Below, piece after piece: positions 12,379 through 21,362 of a stretch of DNA of 64,000 nt (its first letter is position 1; every line of letters begins with the position of its first letter). The notes beneath the pieces were generated by a model, which saw only the letters and a program-made list of their open reading frames with translations, was not told the origin of the DNA and did not search any database. Location: the NCBI GenBank assembly GCA_025800385.1, contig JAOXRS010000200.1:32837-96836 (forward strand), written 5' to 3'. Position numbers and translations under genes: made by a program. This stretch comes from Candidatus Albibeggiatoa sp. nov. NOAA. GTDB lineage: Bacteria; Pseudomonadota; Gammaproteobacteria; Beggiatoales; Beggiatoaceae.

Positions 12379-12942
12379 TTAACCTTCCTCCACAATGTCT
12401 GAAGATCGAGCAAAACCCGTGATTTCAACCGTACCACGCAACATCTTATTACGTGGTGATGTATAAATGTATAACTTAACCACTTCTAATTTTTGTGGCG
12501 CGTCTTCAACTGCTTTTAAAAAATCGACTAAAGCTTTTGACTGAGATTCGAAAGTAACCTTTTGAGTGATAAACATCCAATCGCCTGTATTTTCCGAAAA
12601 TGTCGGCAAATCCTGCGTTGAGTAGCTGGCCATGCCTGTTTTTTTAGCCAATTCCCTAATCAATTTTTGAATTTCCACCACCAGCAAATCACGATTTTCA
12701 CCTTGCAATAATGAGCCATAAACTGCAATACGCTCTTGCTTTATACGTGCATTTTGCTCTTGCCAAAACTCAGTTCTTTGGAATAAACGTTTACTTTTCT
12801 CAATTTGGGTTTGTAATTGCTCAATTTCATCAACTTCATCTTGATAAAACGTCATGGCTCTTGGATAAAGCTCAAACGGCACAGCATAAAAAATGAAAAT
12901 CCCCAGCATGAGGTAAAGTAAGCGTTTTTCTTTTCTTGTCAT
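12379..12942 (-). CDS. GspM/PilO-like type II secretion protein
   Basis: This 187-residue bitopic protein has a basic N-terminus (MTRKEKRLLYLMLGIFIFYA), one membrane helix, a coiled-coil stretch (EVDEIEQLQTQIEKSKRLFQ) and a small C-terminal ferredoxin-like domain (VTFESQSKALVDFLKAVEDA), the order seen in GspM and PilO. These proteins link the assembly ATPase platform to the inner membrane. It overlaps the upstream glycosyltransferase gene by four bases (ATGA) and precedes gspE by three, so the three genes are probably co-translated. Confidence 0.65.
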   Translation of the reverse strand: MTRKEKRLLYLMLGIFIFYAVPFELYPRAMTFYQDEVDEIEQLQTQIEKSKRLFQRTEFWQEQNARIKQERIAVYGSLLQGENRDLLVVEIQKLIRELAKKTGMASYSTQDLPTFSENTGDWMFITQKVTFESQSKALVDFLKAVEDAPQKLEVVKLYIYTSPRNKMLRGTVEITGFARSSDIVEEG

Positions 12943-14282
12943 GAGATTAGTTGATTTAATTCGTGTTGTAATTGGGAAAAAACCGATGTCCAGTCTTTAG
13001 CCTGAATTTGTCGGAACAACTTAACAGTTGGATACCACGGACTATCCTGTCGGTTCAATAACCATCGCCAATCAGGTACATACGGCAATATGATCCAAGT
13101 TTTTTGTCCTAACGCGCCTGCTAAATGTGCCACAGAAGTATCCACTGTAATGACTAAATCCAAAGCCTGAATCAAAGCCGCGGTATCAGTAAAATCTTGT
13201 AACTGTTGGCTGCAATCTTGAATCGGCATATCTGGATTTAATTGTTGCGCCACATCACCTTTTTGCAAGCTATATAACTGAATATCTGTCTGTTGAGCTA
13301 AGTTTAAAAAATAGTCCAATGGACAAGAACGATTGGCATCATTGACATGATTTGGGTTACCTGACCAAACAATACCAATATTGATTTTTCCCGTTGTTAA
13401 TTTTGTTTTCCATGGCTGTATTTTAGCAGAGTTTGTTTTTAGATACGGGATATTGTGTGGAATGCTGTCAACTTGAGTTTGGAAAAGTCGCGGTAAACTG
13501 GCCAATGGTACATAATAATCATAAATTTCTAAAATAGGTGTATTGGGTTCGACAATATCAATGGGTAGATGTGAAAAGCTTGTTTGAACCATTGAAATAA
13601 GCGGGGCATGACATTTGAGAATCAGCTTTTGAGCTTTAATCAACAGTAGATAACGCAAAAACTGAATTGTATCGCCAAATCCTTGTTCATGAATAATTAA
13701 TAACGTTTTGTTTTCAAGTGTTTCACCTTGCCATTGTGGTTGTTTGGTAACGGGTAAAATAAAGCCTCTATCGGGTAATTGCCAGCGGGCTTCGTAACGT
13801 TGCCAACCCTCTTTGTAATGGCCATGCAGTAATTGTATGAGTGCGATACTAAAGTTTAATTCCGCTGATTGTGGGTTAATTTTTGCGGCTTCTTTATAAC
13901 ACAACATGGCTTGTTGATAACGGCCTAAGCGATGAAAGGTTTTCGCGGTTAACAAGAAATTATCTAACGATGGATTATAAGTAAGGGCTTGTTGATAGTG
14001 TTGCAATGCTTGTTCTAGTTGTTCAAACCGATGCAAGATTTGTCCAATGCCACTGTGAGCAGCTGGATTTTTAGGATTATATTGAATCGTTTTTTGAAAA
14101 TACTTGAGGGCAGGTTCTAACTTTTGTTGTTGGCCGTATAAAAGAGCAAGTTTTAAATAAATAAATTCATATTGCTGGTTCGTGGGCTGTTGTTCTAATG
14201 CCTGTAAATAGCAGTTAATGGCTTGTTGCCACTGGCTTTGTTGTGTAGCTCGTTGGGCTTGAAAGAGTAAGCTATCTAACAT
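12939..14282 (-). CDS. TPR protein fused to a GT9-like glycosyltransferase domain
   Basis: This 447-residue protein has four or five TPR units (residues about 1-165, such as KYFQKTIQYNPKNPAAHSGI) followed by a GT-B fold domain. The second part contains NIGIVWSGNPNHVNDANRSC and TAALIQALDLVITVDTSVAH, typical of family 9-like or TPR-linked transferases in which the last motif contacts the nucleotide sugar. No signal peptide is present. It overlaps the gspM-like gene, so this sugar transferase is made together with secretion machinery. Glycosylation of a secreted or pilin-like protein is possible but unproven. Confidence 0.65.
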   Translation of the reverse strand: MLDSLLFQAQRATQQSQWQQAINCYLQALEQQPTNQQYEFIYLKLALLYGQQQKLEPALKYFQKTIQYNPKNPAAHSGIGQILHRFEQLEQALQHYQQALTYNPSLDNFLLTAKTFHRLGRYQQAMLCYKEAAKINPQSAELNFSIALIQLLHGHYKEGWQRYEARWQLPDRGFILPVTKQPQWQGETLENKTLLIIHEQGFGDTIQFLRYLLLIKAQKLILKCHAPLISMVQTSFSHLPIDIVEPNTPILEIYDYYVPLASLPRLFQTQVDSIPHNIPYLKTNSAKIQPWKTKLTTGKINIGIVWSGNPNHVNDANRSCPLDYFLNLAQQTDIQLYSLQKGDVAQQLNPDMPIQDCSQQLQDFTDTAALIQALDLVITVDTSVAHLAGALGQKTWIILPYVPDWRWLLNRQDSPWYPTVKLFRQIQAKDWTSVFSQLQHELNQLIS

Positions 14283-14387
14283 ATGTACGACAGTCTTAAT
14301 AAGGTCTCATTATAGTGGCAGTGAAAAGCGCATATTTCAACACTATTGGTAGCACTTTTTAATATCCGTTTTACGAAGGTTGTTTCA

Positions 14388-14774
14388 ATGCAATTCAATC
14401 CGGGGTTTAGACTTTCAATCATAGACATGAGCTTTCTTATCGTTACCACAATGATGGCTATGCTATTGTACATGCAAGCTCAATATTTTCTAATGGTTGT
14501 TGTGCTTACGCCCAGTCTGCAATTTTTTCTATTTTGCAATGTATTTAGAGTGAGACGATTGTTTGAGCTGATTTGGGCTGCGCTTTACCTGATTATTTTT
14601 ACAGCAACATTTCACATTGAGCTGAACCCTATTGTTTCCACAACGATTATGGTTGTCATTGGTCTGATTTTTATTGGGCTAGAAATGCGTCAACCTGATT
14701 ATCACGGAATTTTTTGGCAACGCATTAACCCAGAATTACCTCAATGGTTTGAACAACACGACAAATCTGTCTAA
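14388..14774 (+). CDS. Small four-helix membrane protein of unknown function
   Basis: This is a 128-residue hydrophobic protein with about four membrane helices (for example SFLIVTTMMAMLLYMQAQYF and LYLIIFTATFHIEL). The tail DYHGIFWQRINPELPQWFEQ is polar. I chose the ATG at 14388 with AAGG upstream. I do not recognise a family. Its last four bases overlap the end of the convergent glycosyltransferase gene. Confidence 0.5.
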   Translation: MQFNPGFRLSIIDMSFLIVTTMMAMLLYMQAQYFLMVVVLTPSLQFFLFCNVFRVRRLFELIWAALYLIIFTATFHIELNPIVSTTIMVVIGLIFIGLEMRQPDYHGIFWQRINPELPQWFEQHDKSV

Positions 14775-16963
14775 CTTTGTGTATGCTGTAACACGGCAAT
14801 CAAATGAGTTGGCTGAATTTTACCTTGCTCAATTAACATTTGGTCAATCGCTTGCACTTGGTCAATAAAGGCCACGTCATCATTATTATGCTCATCAAAA
14901 TGGTGGCCAAACGCCCGCTCGATAAACACATCAATCAAGTTGCCATACGCAAGACATAATTCGAAATGCAGCTTTTCAGATAACAACGGCACAAGGGTTT
15001 TAGCCTCAGTTCCTTCAAATCCAATATGTGAATAATCATGGTTAATAAACCAATTTTCTTGCTGTTGAGTTAGCAAGTTGAATTTATAGTTGTCTGGCAA
15101 CTGTGACCATAGCGCGGGAATATGGGGCAATACATTCTCTGCTCGTTGATGGCCTGCTTCACCAATCATATCGACGATAACCAATTTGCCTGCAGGGTGT
15201 AATGCTGTCTGCAAACGTTCCACCACTTGATCCATATGTACCGCACAATTCAAAGCATGATTGGCGATGATAGCATGGTAAGTGTACTCTGGTTGCCATG
15301 AAGCTAAATCAGCAACTTGAAACTGTAATTTATCCGAGATATTTTTATTTTTTGCCAATTGATTAAGTTTTTCTACAGTTTGGCTATTTGGATTTAAGCT
15401 GTGTAGTATAAAATTCTGTAAGCCTTGTTGCTGCAGCTGCTCAACTAACATACTCTCAAAATGACCATCATGACTGGCAGTGCTGACAAAATAACATGTT
15501 TCACGTTTAAAGGTTTGACACTGCTTAATCAAAGTTTGAATAAATAATTGATCTACATTTTCAAAGCCTTGCGTTTGCATCATGGGCACTAGATAACGGC
15601 ATGACCAATAGTGAAAAATAACTGGCAAATCTTGTAAGTTATAGTCACTGTTATCTGATATTTGGCTAAAGGTCTGATAATCCGCTGCTAAATGATGTGC
15701 TGCTTTATCTGGCGGGGTCAATGGAGAACAATGCTGTGTGGTTAAAACATCACGCCATTTTTGATAAAATTTTTTATGATTAATGACTTGGAAGGCTTTA
15801 AATCCTTGAGTCACATCCGTACCCGAGGTAATGCCTTCGTGATGAATCACTTGTGAATCGTGGCAATACATCACTTTATAACCTTTGGAGCGGGCAGTAA
15901 AACATAAGTCGGTATCTTCATAATAGGCAGGCGCGTAACGCTCATCAAAGCCACCCCAATGCTGCCATAACTCAGTGCGAATCATCAAACTTGCCCCAGA
16001 ACAATAATCAACTTCTCGATTTTGATTAAAATGTGGAAAGCTTGGGTCTTGTAAACGCCCATAATTGCAGCCACTGGCATCATTGAAAATAATCCCGCCT
16101 GCTTCTTGCAAACGTCCATCAGGATAAATCAGTTTAGAACCCACCAAGCCCACATCAGAATCATTGTCAAAGACTTTCAACATATTGGACAAATAACCTG
16201 TTCTCACTTGCGTGTCATTATTGAGCAATAAGATAAATTCACCTGTCGCCATCGCTCCACCTTGCTGACATGCACCGACAAAACCTTTGTTATCTTTATT
16301 GTTAACCACACGAAATCCACCACCTTGCAATTGACTTAAAAAGGCTTCAGTCTCATCGCTTGAGGCATTATTTAAAATAATCACTTCTTTGCTAATGTCT
16401 GGATCGGTATCCACCACTGTTAACAAACAGTTATAGGTATATGCCACTTTATTAAATACAGGAATCACGATGCTGACTTGTGGATTTTCCACAGCAGGCA
16501 AGTGTAATGGCTTAAACTGAGGTTTATTAAGTAAACGCTGCAATCCTGTGGCTTGTTTAAATGGATCGATAAACTCAGGAATCGCTTCAGTACACCAAAT
16601 CGCGACCATATTTTGTTCATCGACGTTTTCACAGCTCAGTGTAACTGTAAGCGGTTTTTGCGGTACAGTAATCGATTTATCTAATGCAATATCAATGAAT
16701 TCATTATCTTGTAAATCTGATAAATTGAAACGTTGGGTATGATAATCAGCGAATTGAATAATAAGATCACAATGATTGTCGCGGCAATATGTGCCAAACC
16801 GCAGCCGAATCCCTGTGATATTTTTTTGCTCTGGGGTAATTTGAAATTGTAATTGCGTGTCCGCTGTTAATGTGACGGGAATGTCGCCGAAAAACGTGTG
16901 AGAAAAAGGTTTTAAATCAGTATCTAATAATGCGGTCGCAGGTAATTTATTTTGGATTAACAT
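14771..16963 (-). CDS. Family 2 glycosyltransferase with C-terminal methyltransferase-like domain
   Basis: This 730-residue multidomain protein begins with a beta-rich region (residues 1-150) of a type seen in surface polysaccharide enzymes. A GT2 domain follows (VSIVIPVFNKVAYTYNCLL, LLLNNDTQVRTGYL, YCSGASLMIRTELW, AYYEDTDLC), with the usual metal and base residues. Residues about 480-690 resemble a class I SAM methyltransferase (QVADLASWQPEYTYHAIIAN, GKLVIVDMIGEAGHQ), though the glycine-rich loop is poor. It probably extends a rhamnan or O-antigen-like glycan at the cytoplasmic side. Its neighbours include two other glycosyltransferases. Confidence 0.75.
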   Translation of the reverse strand: MLIQNKLPATALLDTDLKPFSHTFFGDIPVTLTADTQLQFQITPEQKNITGIRLRFGTYCRDNHCDLIIQFADYHTQRFNLSDLQDNEFIDIALDKSITVPQKPLTVTLSCENVDEQNMVAIWCTEAIPEFIDPFKQATGLQRLLNKPQFKPLHLPAVENPQVSIVIPVFNKVAYTYNCLLTVVDTDPDISKEVIILNNASSDETEAFLSQLQGGGFRVVNNKDNKGFVGACQQGGAMATGEFILLLNNDTQVRTGYLSNMLKVFDNDSDVGLVGSKLIYPDGRLQEAGGIIFNDASGCNYGRLQDPSFPHFNQNREVDYCSGASLMIRTELWQHWGGFDERYAPAYYEDTDLCFTARSKGYKVMYCHDSQVIHHEGITSGTDVTQGFKAFQVINHKKFYQKWRDVLTTQHCSPLTPPDKAAHHLAADYQTFSQISDNSDYNLQDLPVIFHYWSCRYLVPMMQTQGFENVDQLFIQTLIKQCQTFKRETCYFVSTASHDGHFESMLVEQLQQQGLQNFILHSLNPNSQTVEKLNQLAKNKNISDKLQFQVADLASWQPEYTYHAIIANHALNCAVHMDQVVERLQTALHPAGKLVIVDMIGEAGHQRAENVLPHIPALWSQLPDNYKFNLLTQQQENWFINHDYSHIGFEGTEAKTLVPLLSEKLHFELCLAYGNLIDVFIERAFGHHFDEHNNDDVAFIDQVQAIDQMLIEQGKIQPTHLIAVLQHTQS

Positions 16964-17017
16964 TGTATTTGGTTTGATCGATGAGCAATCCGCAAATGAT
17001 AACCCAAAATGACAAAA

Positions 17018-17389
17018 TTAACTTGTCAAAGTTTGCTGTAATGCGTCGACTTGAATCGGGTATGTAAATGTGGTGAGTTGCAGCGTGGGGAAACGTTGAC
17101 ATAAACGCTGTAAATGGTGGTGTTCTTCTTTGTGTACGAATAGGACTAGTCGGGTACTGGGTGATTTACCAACAATTAACGCCATCAAAGAATCTACATT
17201 GCTGATAAAAGAACCATATTTTGGCGCAAAATTAAATTCAGCGACAATCACTTTAGGAAATTGTTTTTTTAATAAACCTAAGGCTTTACGCATGGTGGTG
17301 GCTTTTTCAACTTGGAAACCTGCTTGTTGATAGAGTGAGGTAAAATCGGCATAGCCACCAACTTCAACAATGGATAATAATTGTGGCAC
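17018..17389 (-). CDS. Degenerate response-regulator receiver-like protein
   Basis: This is a protein of about 123 residues with the alternating pattern of a receiver domain (FTSLYQQAGFQVEKATTMRK, then KVIVAEFNFAPKYG). The position where the phosphorylated Asp would sit is Glu (VAEFN), and the acidic pair near the N-terminus is missing, so phosphotransfer is unlikely. I prefer the GTG at 17387-17389, which has AGGA in front; an in-frame ATG at 17464 would add 25 hydrophobic residues. It precedes no kinase. Its function is unknown. Confidence 0.5.
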   Translation of the reverse strand: MPQLLSIVEVGGYADFTSLYQQAGFQVEKATTMRKALGLLKKQFPKVIVAEFNFAPKYGSFISNVDSLMALIVGKSPSTRLVLFVHKEEHHHLQRLCQRFPTLQLTTFTYPIQVDALQQTLTS

Positions 17390-17509
17390 GATCAATCCTA
17401 AAATGAATAATTGCGATGAAAGCCAGAAAAATACGAAATGATATGATTGAATGGGGTATTTCACTATGCTGACATTGAGGTAACAAAATCAGCATAGTGA
17501 AACAAAAAA

Positions 17510-18424
17510 TTACTTAATGATGTCTTTTAAGTCATTGAATAAGCGGCTTGCTTTGCCTGCTAAACTACCTTCTGGTAATAAGTCAGGACGCATGGCAACC
17601 GTGCTTAACGCATCGAGTAATTTTTCATCAGCTTGGGTTTCGTTCACAACAATACCTACCCAAGTGACGATTGTCTTAATTTTCTCTTGGTTGAAGCCTA
17701 AGATACCACCAGAAACAGGCACTTCAGCAATATCGTAAATTGATGCACCAGAGAATTTAGCTTCTGCAAATGCTGGCTCGTCAATCGTGATAAACATCAA
17801 GTCATCATTTTCCATTACCATCTTAACGCGATCATTGTCTGGGTTTGGAGACATGACAAAACATACTAAGTCACGACGACCAGAAACCAAACGGTTAAGC
17901 TCTACTTTTACATTAGGGCGATAGTACAATTTCACTTTAGAGTCATTTAATTCAGAGTCGATTTTCATCAAAGATTGGAAAGTTCTAGCTGTGCCACTGT
18001 CTTCACGGCCAACAGATACTTTTAAAGGTGTTGTTTGTTCGTCTGTAATATCATGGTAGCTGTTTATTTTGCCACCTTTACGCGCTGCACAAAATAAGGC
18101 TTCTGGTGCAATTTTACCCAATAATACTAATTTTTCATCTGGGTCTTTTTCTGGGGTCATGTTTAAAGCCGCTACGTCTAACTGGCTTAAACCTGCGGGT
18201 AATTCACCTGCAAGTACTTTGTCAATATTGGCTTGGCTGCCTGCTGAAATCACGGCTCTTGCACGGTAGCCATAGTCTGCAAGGGCTTTGTTTAATGCGG
18301 GAACGATGGTGTTTGTGTATTCGCCTGATGCGCCACCTGCCCCGATAGCAATTTCATCTAAAGCGAAGCTACTGTTTGAAAGTAGTAGTAAAAAGCCTGT
18401 TAATACACACTTAAGTTTTTGCAC
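17510..18424 (-). CDS. TAXI-family periplasmic solute-binding protein
   Basis: This 304-residue protein has a clear signal peptide (residues 1-21, LTGFLLLLSNSSFA). It then shows the TAXI-type start IAIGAGGASGEYTNT and the motif SVGREDSGTARTFQSLM, as in substrate-binding subunits of TRAP-TAXI transporters. Such proteins bind glutamate-like or other organic acids in the periplasm. No TRAP membrane subunits lie nearby, so it may serve a distant transporter or act as a sensor subunit. Its ribosome site is good (AGGAG). Confidence 0.7.
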   Translation of the reverse strand: MQKLKCVLTGFLLLLSNSSFALDEIAIGAGGASGEYTNTIVPALNKALADYGYRARAVISAGSQANIDKVLAGELPAGLSQLDVAALNMTPEKDPDEKLVLLGKIAPEALFCAARKGGKINSYHDITDEQTTPLKVSVGREDSGTARTFQSLMKIDSELNDSKVKLYYRPNVKVELNRLVSGRRDLVCFVMSPNPDNDRVKMVMENDDLMFITIDEPAFAEAKFSGASIYDIAEVPVSGGILGFNQEKIKTIVTWVGIVVNETQADEKLLDALSTVAMRPDLLPEGSLAGKASRLFNDLKDIIK

Positions 18425-18538
18425 AACTATCCTCCTAGTTGATGAGCGAGTTTACTTCATACACTATACATTTAGCCTGTTCTAGCATATAAAATCAAGT
18501 TTTATACTTAGATATTGATTGAAACCAATAGTTTTATA

Positions 18539-19648
18539 TCAAAAAATATCTTCTGTACCATCAGTATACTTAATTAATGTGACAATAAATTCAGCTTTCA
18601 GGCGGCTGGCACGTTTGTCTAGCAAACTGTGATAAAAATCATAGTCTTCTGTTTCGCTAATACCTAAGCCCCATACTTTGGTTTGTTCTGGTTTGAGTAA
18701 GTAACGGTGTCGGAAAAAGCTTAGTTTTAAGATGTTATTTTCAACAAAATCTAAACTGCCCAATAAATTATTATAATTGTCGTATACGATGATGTGACCG
18801 TCAAAATATTCGATTTCTTTTTCTAAGATATTAGTGATTTCAATGCCTAAGGAAATAAGTTTGTTCGGGGCAAATGAATCATTGTGTGTCACTTTGATTG
18901 GAAAACGTGGATAGTTCGGAATGACATCATCTTCAACCTCAATGACTTCGGGTTCAATAATTTCAGGTTCAACGACTTCTGGCTGCTCAGGTTCTATAAT
19001 TTCAGGCTCGACGACTTCTGGCTGTTCGGGTTCAGTAATTTCAGGCTCAACGACTTCTGGTTGTTTGGGTTCAGTGATTTCAGGTTCGACGACTTCTGGC
19101 TGTTCGGGTTCTACAATTTCAGGCTCGACGACTTCTGGTTGCTCGGGTTCTACAATTTCAGGCTCGACGACTTCTGGCTGCTCAGGTTCTGTAATTTCAG
19201 GCTCGACGACTTCTGGCTGCTCAGGTTCTGTAATTTCAGGTTCAACGACTTCTGGTTGCTCGGGTTCTAAAATTTCAGGCTCGACGACTTCTGGCTGTTC
19301 AGGTTCTGTAATTTCAGGTTTAACAACTTCTGGCTTTTCAGGTTCTGTAATCTCAGGCTCTACAATTTCAGGGTCAACAACTTCTGGCTGTTTGGGTTCT
19401 GTAATTTCAGGCTCGACGACTTCTGGTTGCTCAGGCTCTACAATTTCAGGCTCAACGACTTCTGGTTGTTCTGGCTCTGTAATTTCAGGCTCGACAACCT
19501 CAGGCTGTGATACTTCTGGTTGTGTAGGTGTTTCTGTAGGAATGCGAACAGGTGTTTCTTGATTCAGCCCTTCCTCGCCTTGTTGCGAACAGCTCACCAT
19601 CAATAAAATAACAAAAAATATCCAGCCACGAGATTGTCTGATTAGCAT
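18539..19648 (-). CDS. Putative lipoprotein with Pro/Glu/Val tandem repeats
   Basis: This 369-residue protein begins with a lipoprotein-type signal (VILLMVSC, Cys20). Residues about 47-232 are fourteen 13-residue repeats of the form [13 protein letters not shown] or -T, a rigid acidic proline-rich stalk. Residues 240-369 are a globular C-terminal domain ([20 protein letters not shown]) of a type seen in small exported domains. The likely role is a stalk holding a domain away from the outer membrane or bridging the periplasm. The start lies four bases after the ftsY stop with GAGG inside the ftsY end, so it is probably co-translated with ftsY. Confidence 0.65.
   Translation of the reverse strand: MLIRQSRGWIFFVILLMVSCSQQGEEGLNQETPVRIPTETPTQPEVSQPEVVEPEITEPEQPEVVEPEIVEPEQPEVVEPEITEPKQPEVVDPEIVEPEITEPEKPEVVKPEITEPEQPEVVEPEILEPEQPEVVEPEITEPEQPEVVEPEITEPEQPEVVEPEIVEPEQPEVVEPEIVEPEQPEVVEPEITEPKQPEVVEPEITEPEQPEVVEPEIIEPEQPEVVEPEIIEPEVIEVEDDVIPNYPRFPIKVTHNDSFAPNKLISLGIEITNILEKEIEYFDGHIIVYDNYNNLLGSLDFVENNILKLSFFRHRYLLKPEQTKVWGLGISETEDYDFYHSLLDKRASRLKAEFIVTLIKYTDGTEDIF
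18953..19510 (-). repeat. Tandem 39-bp in-frame repeats coding for the Pro/Glu stalk
   Basis: Fourteen copies of a 39-base unit keep the reading frame, with third-position and a few amino-acid differences (T, V, L or I at the last position, Q or K in the fourth). One copy is followed by an extra EPEIT half-unit. Such arrays expand and contract by slippage, so length should vary between strains. The opposite strand stays open across the array only because the unit length is a multiple of three. Confidence 0.9.
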
Positions 19649-19652
19649 TTGG

Positions 19653-21272
19653 TTAATCCTCTTGCTCTTCTTCTTGCGTTGTCAATAAAGCTTCAACAAA
19701 TTGTTGTGCATTAAAGACACGTAGATCGTCAATTTGTTCACCCACACCAATAAATCGAATCGGTAAACCCAATTGATGTGCTACAGCAAAAATAATTCCC
19801 CCTTTCGCTGTACCGTCTAATTTCGTGACGTTAATGCCAGTAATACCAATGGCTTTATGGAATTCCTTCGCTTGACTGAGTGCATTTTGCCCGATAGACG
19901 CATCCAATACCAACATCACTTCATGTGGTGCATTTTCGTCTAACCGAGACATTACCCGCTTGATTTTCTTCAATTCTTCCATCAAGTGACCTTGAGTATG
20001 TAACCGTCCTGCAGTATCGGCAATGAGCACATCAACGTTCTTGGCTTTGGCTGATTCCAACGCATCAAAAATCACGGCTGCTGAGTCCGCTTTATCATGC
20101 TGTGCAACAACCGCCACGTCATTGCGTTCACCCCACACTTTCAACTGTTCGACAGCGGCTGCACGGAATGTGTCACCTGCCGCCAACATGACAGACTTGC
20201 CTTCTTTCTGGAAACGCTTGGCTAATTTACCAATGGTGGTGGTTTTGCCTGCACCGTTAATCCCAATCATCAAAATCACATAAGGCGTATTTAAATCATC
20301 AGGAATTTCTAAAGGTTGCTCAACTGGCTCTAGCAATTGCTGCATGTTTTCTTTCAATGCTGTATACAATTCACCACTTTCTTTAAGTTGATCTTTGGCA
20401 ACGCGTTTATGCAAATCATCGATGATTAACTGTGTCGCTTCAATCCCGACATCTGCCATTAATAGTAAGGTCTCGATTTCCTCTAACAGGTCATCATCAA
20501 TTGCTTGCGTGCCTGTAAATAATGAAGCCAAACCTGTTGTGAAGTTGGCGCGGGTGCGGCTGAGGCCTTGTTTTAAGCGTTGGAAAAAACTGGCTTTAGG
20601 TTGTTCTTCTGTTTCAGTATCTTCTTCCGCTTCATCTTGTTCCGTTTTATCACCACCGATTTTAAAACCAAATACGCTTGTCGCTGCTTTCTTTTCAGTG
20701 GTTTCGGTTGGTTCAGCTTGTTGCTCAGTAGAATCAGACTTTTCTAATGACTCAGGCTGATCGGTATTTGATTCAAGCTTTTCAGTTTCAGGCGATTCAG
20801 CTTGTTCTTTTGCGGTCTCAGGCTCTGGCGTTTCAGCTGTTTCTTTGTTGCCACCAATTTTAAAACCAAAAACTGTTGTGGCTTTCTTTTCAGTGGTTTC
20901 AGTTGGTTCAACTTGTTGTTCAGTAGAATCAGATTTTTCTAATGGCTCTGGCTGATCGGTATTTGATTCAAGCTTTTCAGTTTCAGCCGATTCAGCTTGT
21001 TCTTTTGCAGTTTCAGGCTCTGGCGTTTCAGTGGTTTCTTTGTTGCCGCCAATTTTAAAACCAAACACTGTTGTAGCTTCAGATGTGGTTTCTTCTGGCT
21101 TTTCTTCAGATGTTTCAGCGACTGATTCAGAATCTGACTTTTTAAATCCAAATCCCCAAAAATTGGACTTTTTCGTTTCAGTGGTTTCTTCAGAAGATGT
21201 TTCTGTTTGTTGACTCGCTTCTTGTGTTTCTTCTGCTGTGGAGTCGGTAGGTTTGCGTGAGAATCCTAACAT
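19653..21272 (-). CDS. ftsY: Signal recognition particle receptor FtsY
   Basis: This 539-residue SRP receptor GTPase docks ribosome-SRP complexes at the inner membrane. The C-terminal NG domain (from about residue 235) shows [35 protein letters not shown] and [10 protein letters not shown]. The N-terminal acidic A domain is long (about 230 residues) because it contains two near-identical blocks of about 65 residues plus partial copies, each starting VFGFKIGG. E. coli FtsY is also acidic there, but it does not have this duplication. The downstream lipoprotein gene begins four bases after the stop. Confidence 0.95.
   Translation of the reverse strand: MLGFSRKPTDSTAEETQEASQQTETSSEETTETKKSNFWGFGFKKSDSESVAETSEEKPEETTSEATTVFGFKIGGNKETTETPEPETAKEQAESAETEKLESNTDQPEPLEKSDSTEQQVEPTETTEKKATTVFGFKIGGNKETAETPEPETAKEQAESPETEKLESNTDQPESLEKSDSTEQQAEPTETTEKKAATSVFGFKIGGDKTEQDEAEEDTETEEQPKASFFQRLKQGLSRTRANFTTGLASLFTGTQAIDDDLLEEIETLLLMADVGIEATQLIIDDLHKRVAKDQLKESGELYTALKENMQQLLEPVEQPLEIPDDLNTPYVILMIGINGAGKTTTIGKLAKRFQKEGKSVMLAAGDTFRAAAVEQLKVWGERNDVAVVAQHDKADSAAVIFDALESAKAKNVDVLIADTAGRLHTQGHLMEELKKIKRVMSRLDENAPHEVMLVLDASIGQNALSQAKEFHKAIGITGINVTKLDGTAKGGIIFAVAHQLGLPIRFIGVGEQIDDLRVFNAQQFVEALLTTQEEEQED
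20676..21068 (-). repeat. In-frame duplication in the FtsY acidic region
   Basis: Two successive copies of a block of about 195-198 bases run from [12 protein letters not shown] to PTETTEKKA, followed by a third partial copy ([13 protein letters not shown]) and preceded by a degenerate one ([11 protein letters not shown]). The copies differ at only a few residues (T/A, A/P, P/S, V/A), which suggests recent tandem duplication. Confidence 0.85.
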
Positions 21273-21362
21273 TGATTACCTTTCATGAATGATGGATGAC
21301 GAACTATAAGCTGAAGCGTATCATCCTAAAAGTTATAATAAATTGCAAATCAAAAATATGTA

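Noticed and set aside
18953..19510. Possible CRISPR array (regular repeats)
   Set aside because: Units are contiguous with no spacers, and differences are those of a coding repeat in frame with a signal-peptide protein.
18884..19562. Long open plus-strand frames opposite the lipoprotein repeats
   Set aside because: They only mirror the 39-base repeat. Their translations are low-complexity ([10 protein letters not shown] or NFRLDDFWL), lack ribosome sites, and stay open because the unit is a multiple of three.
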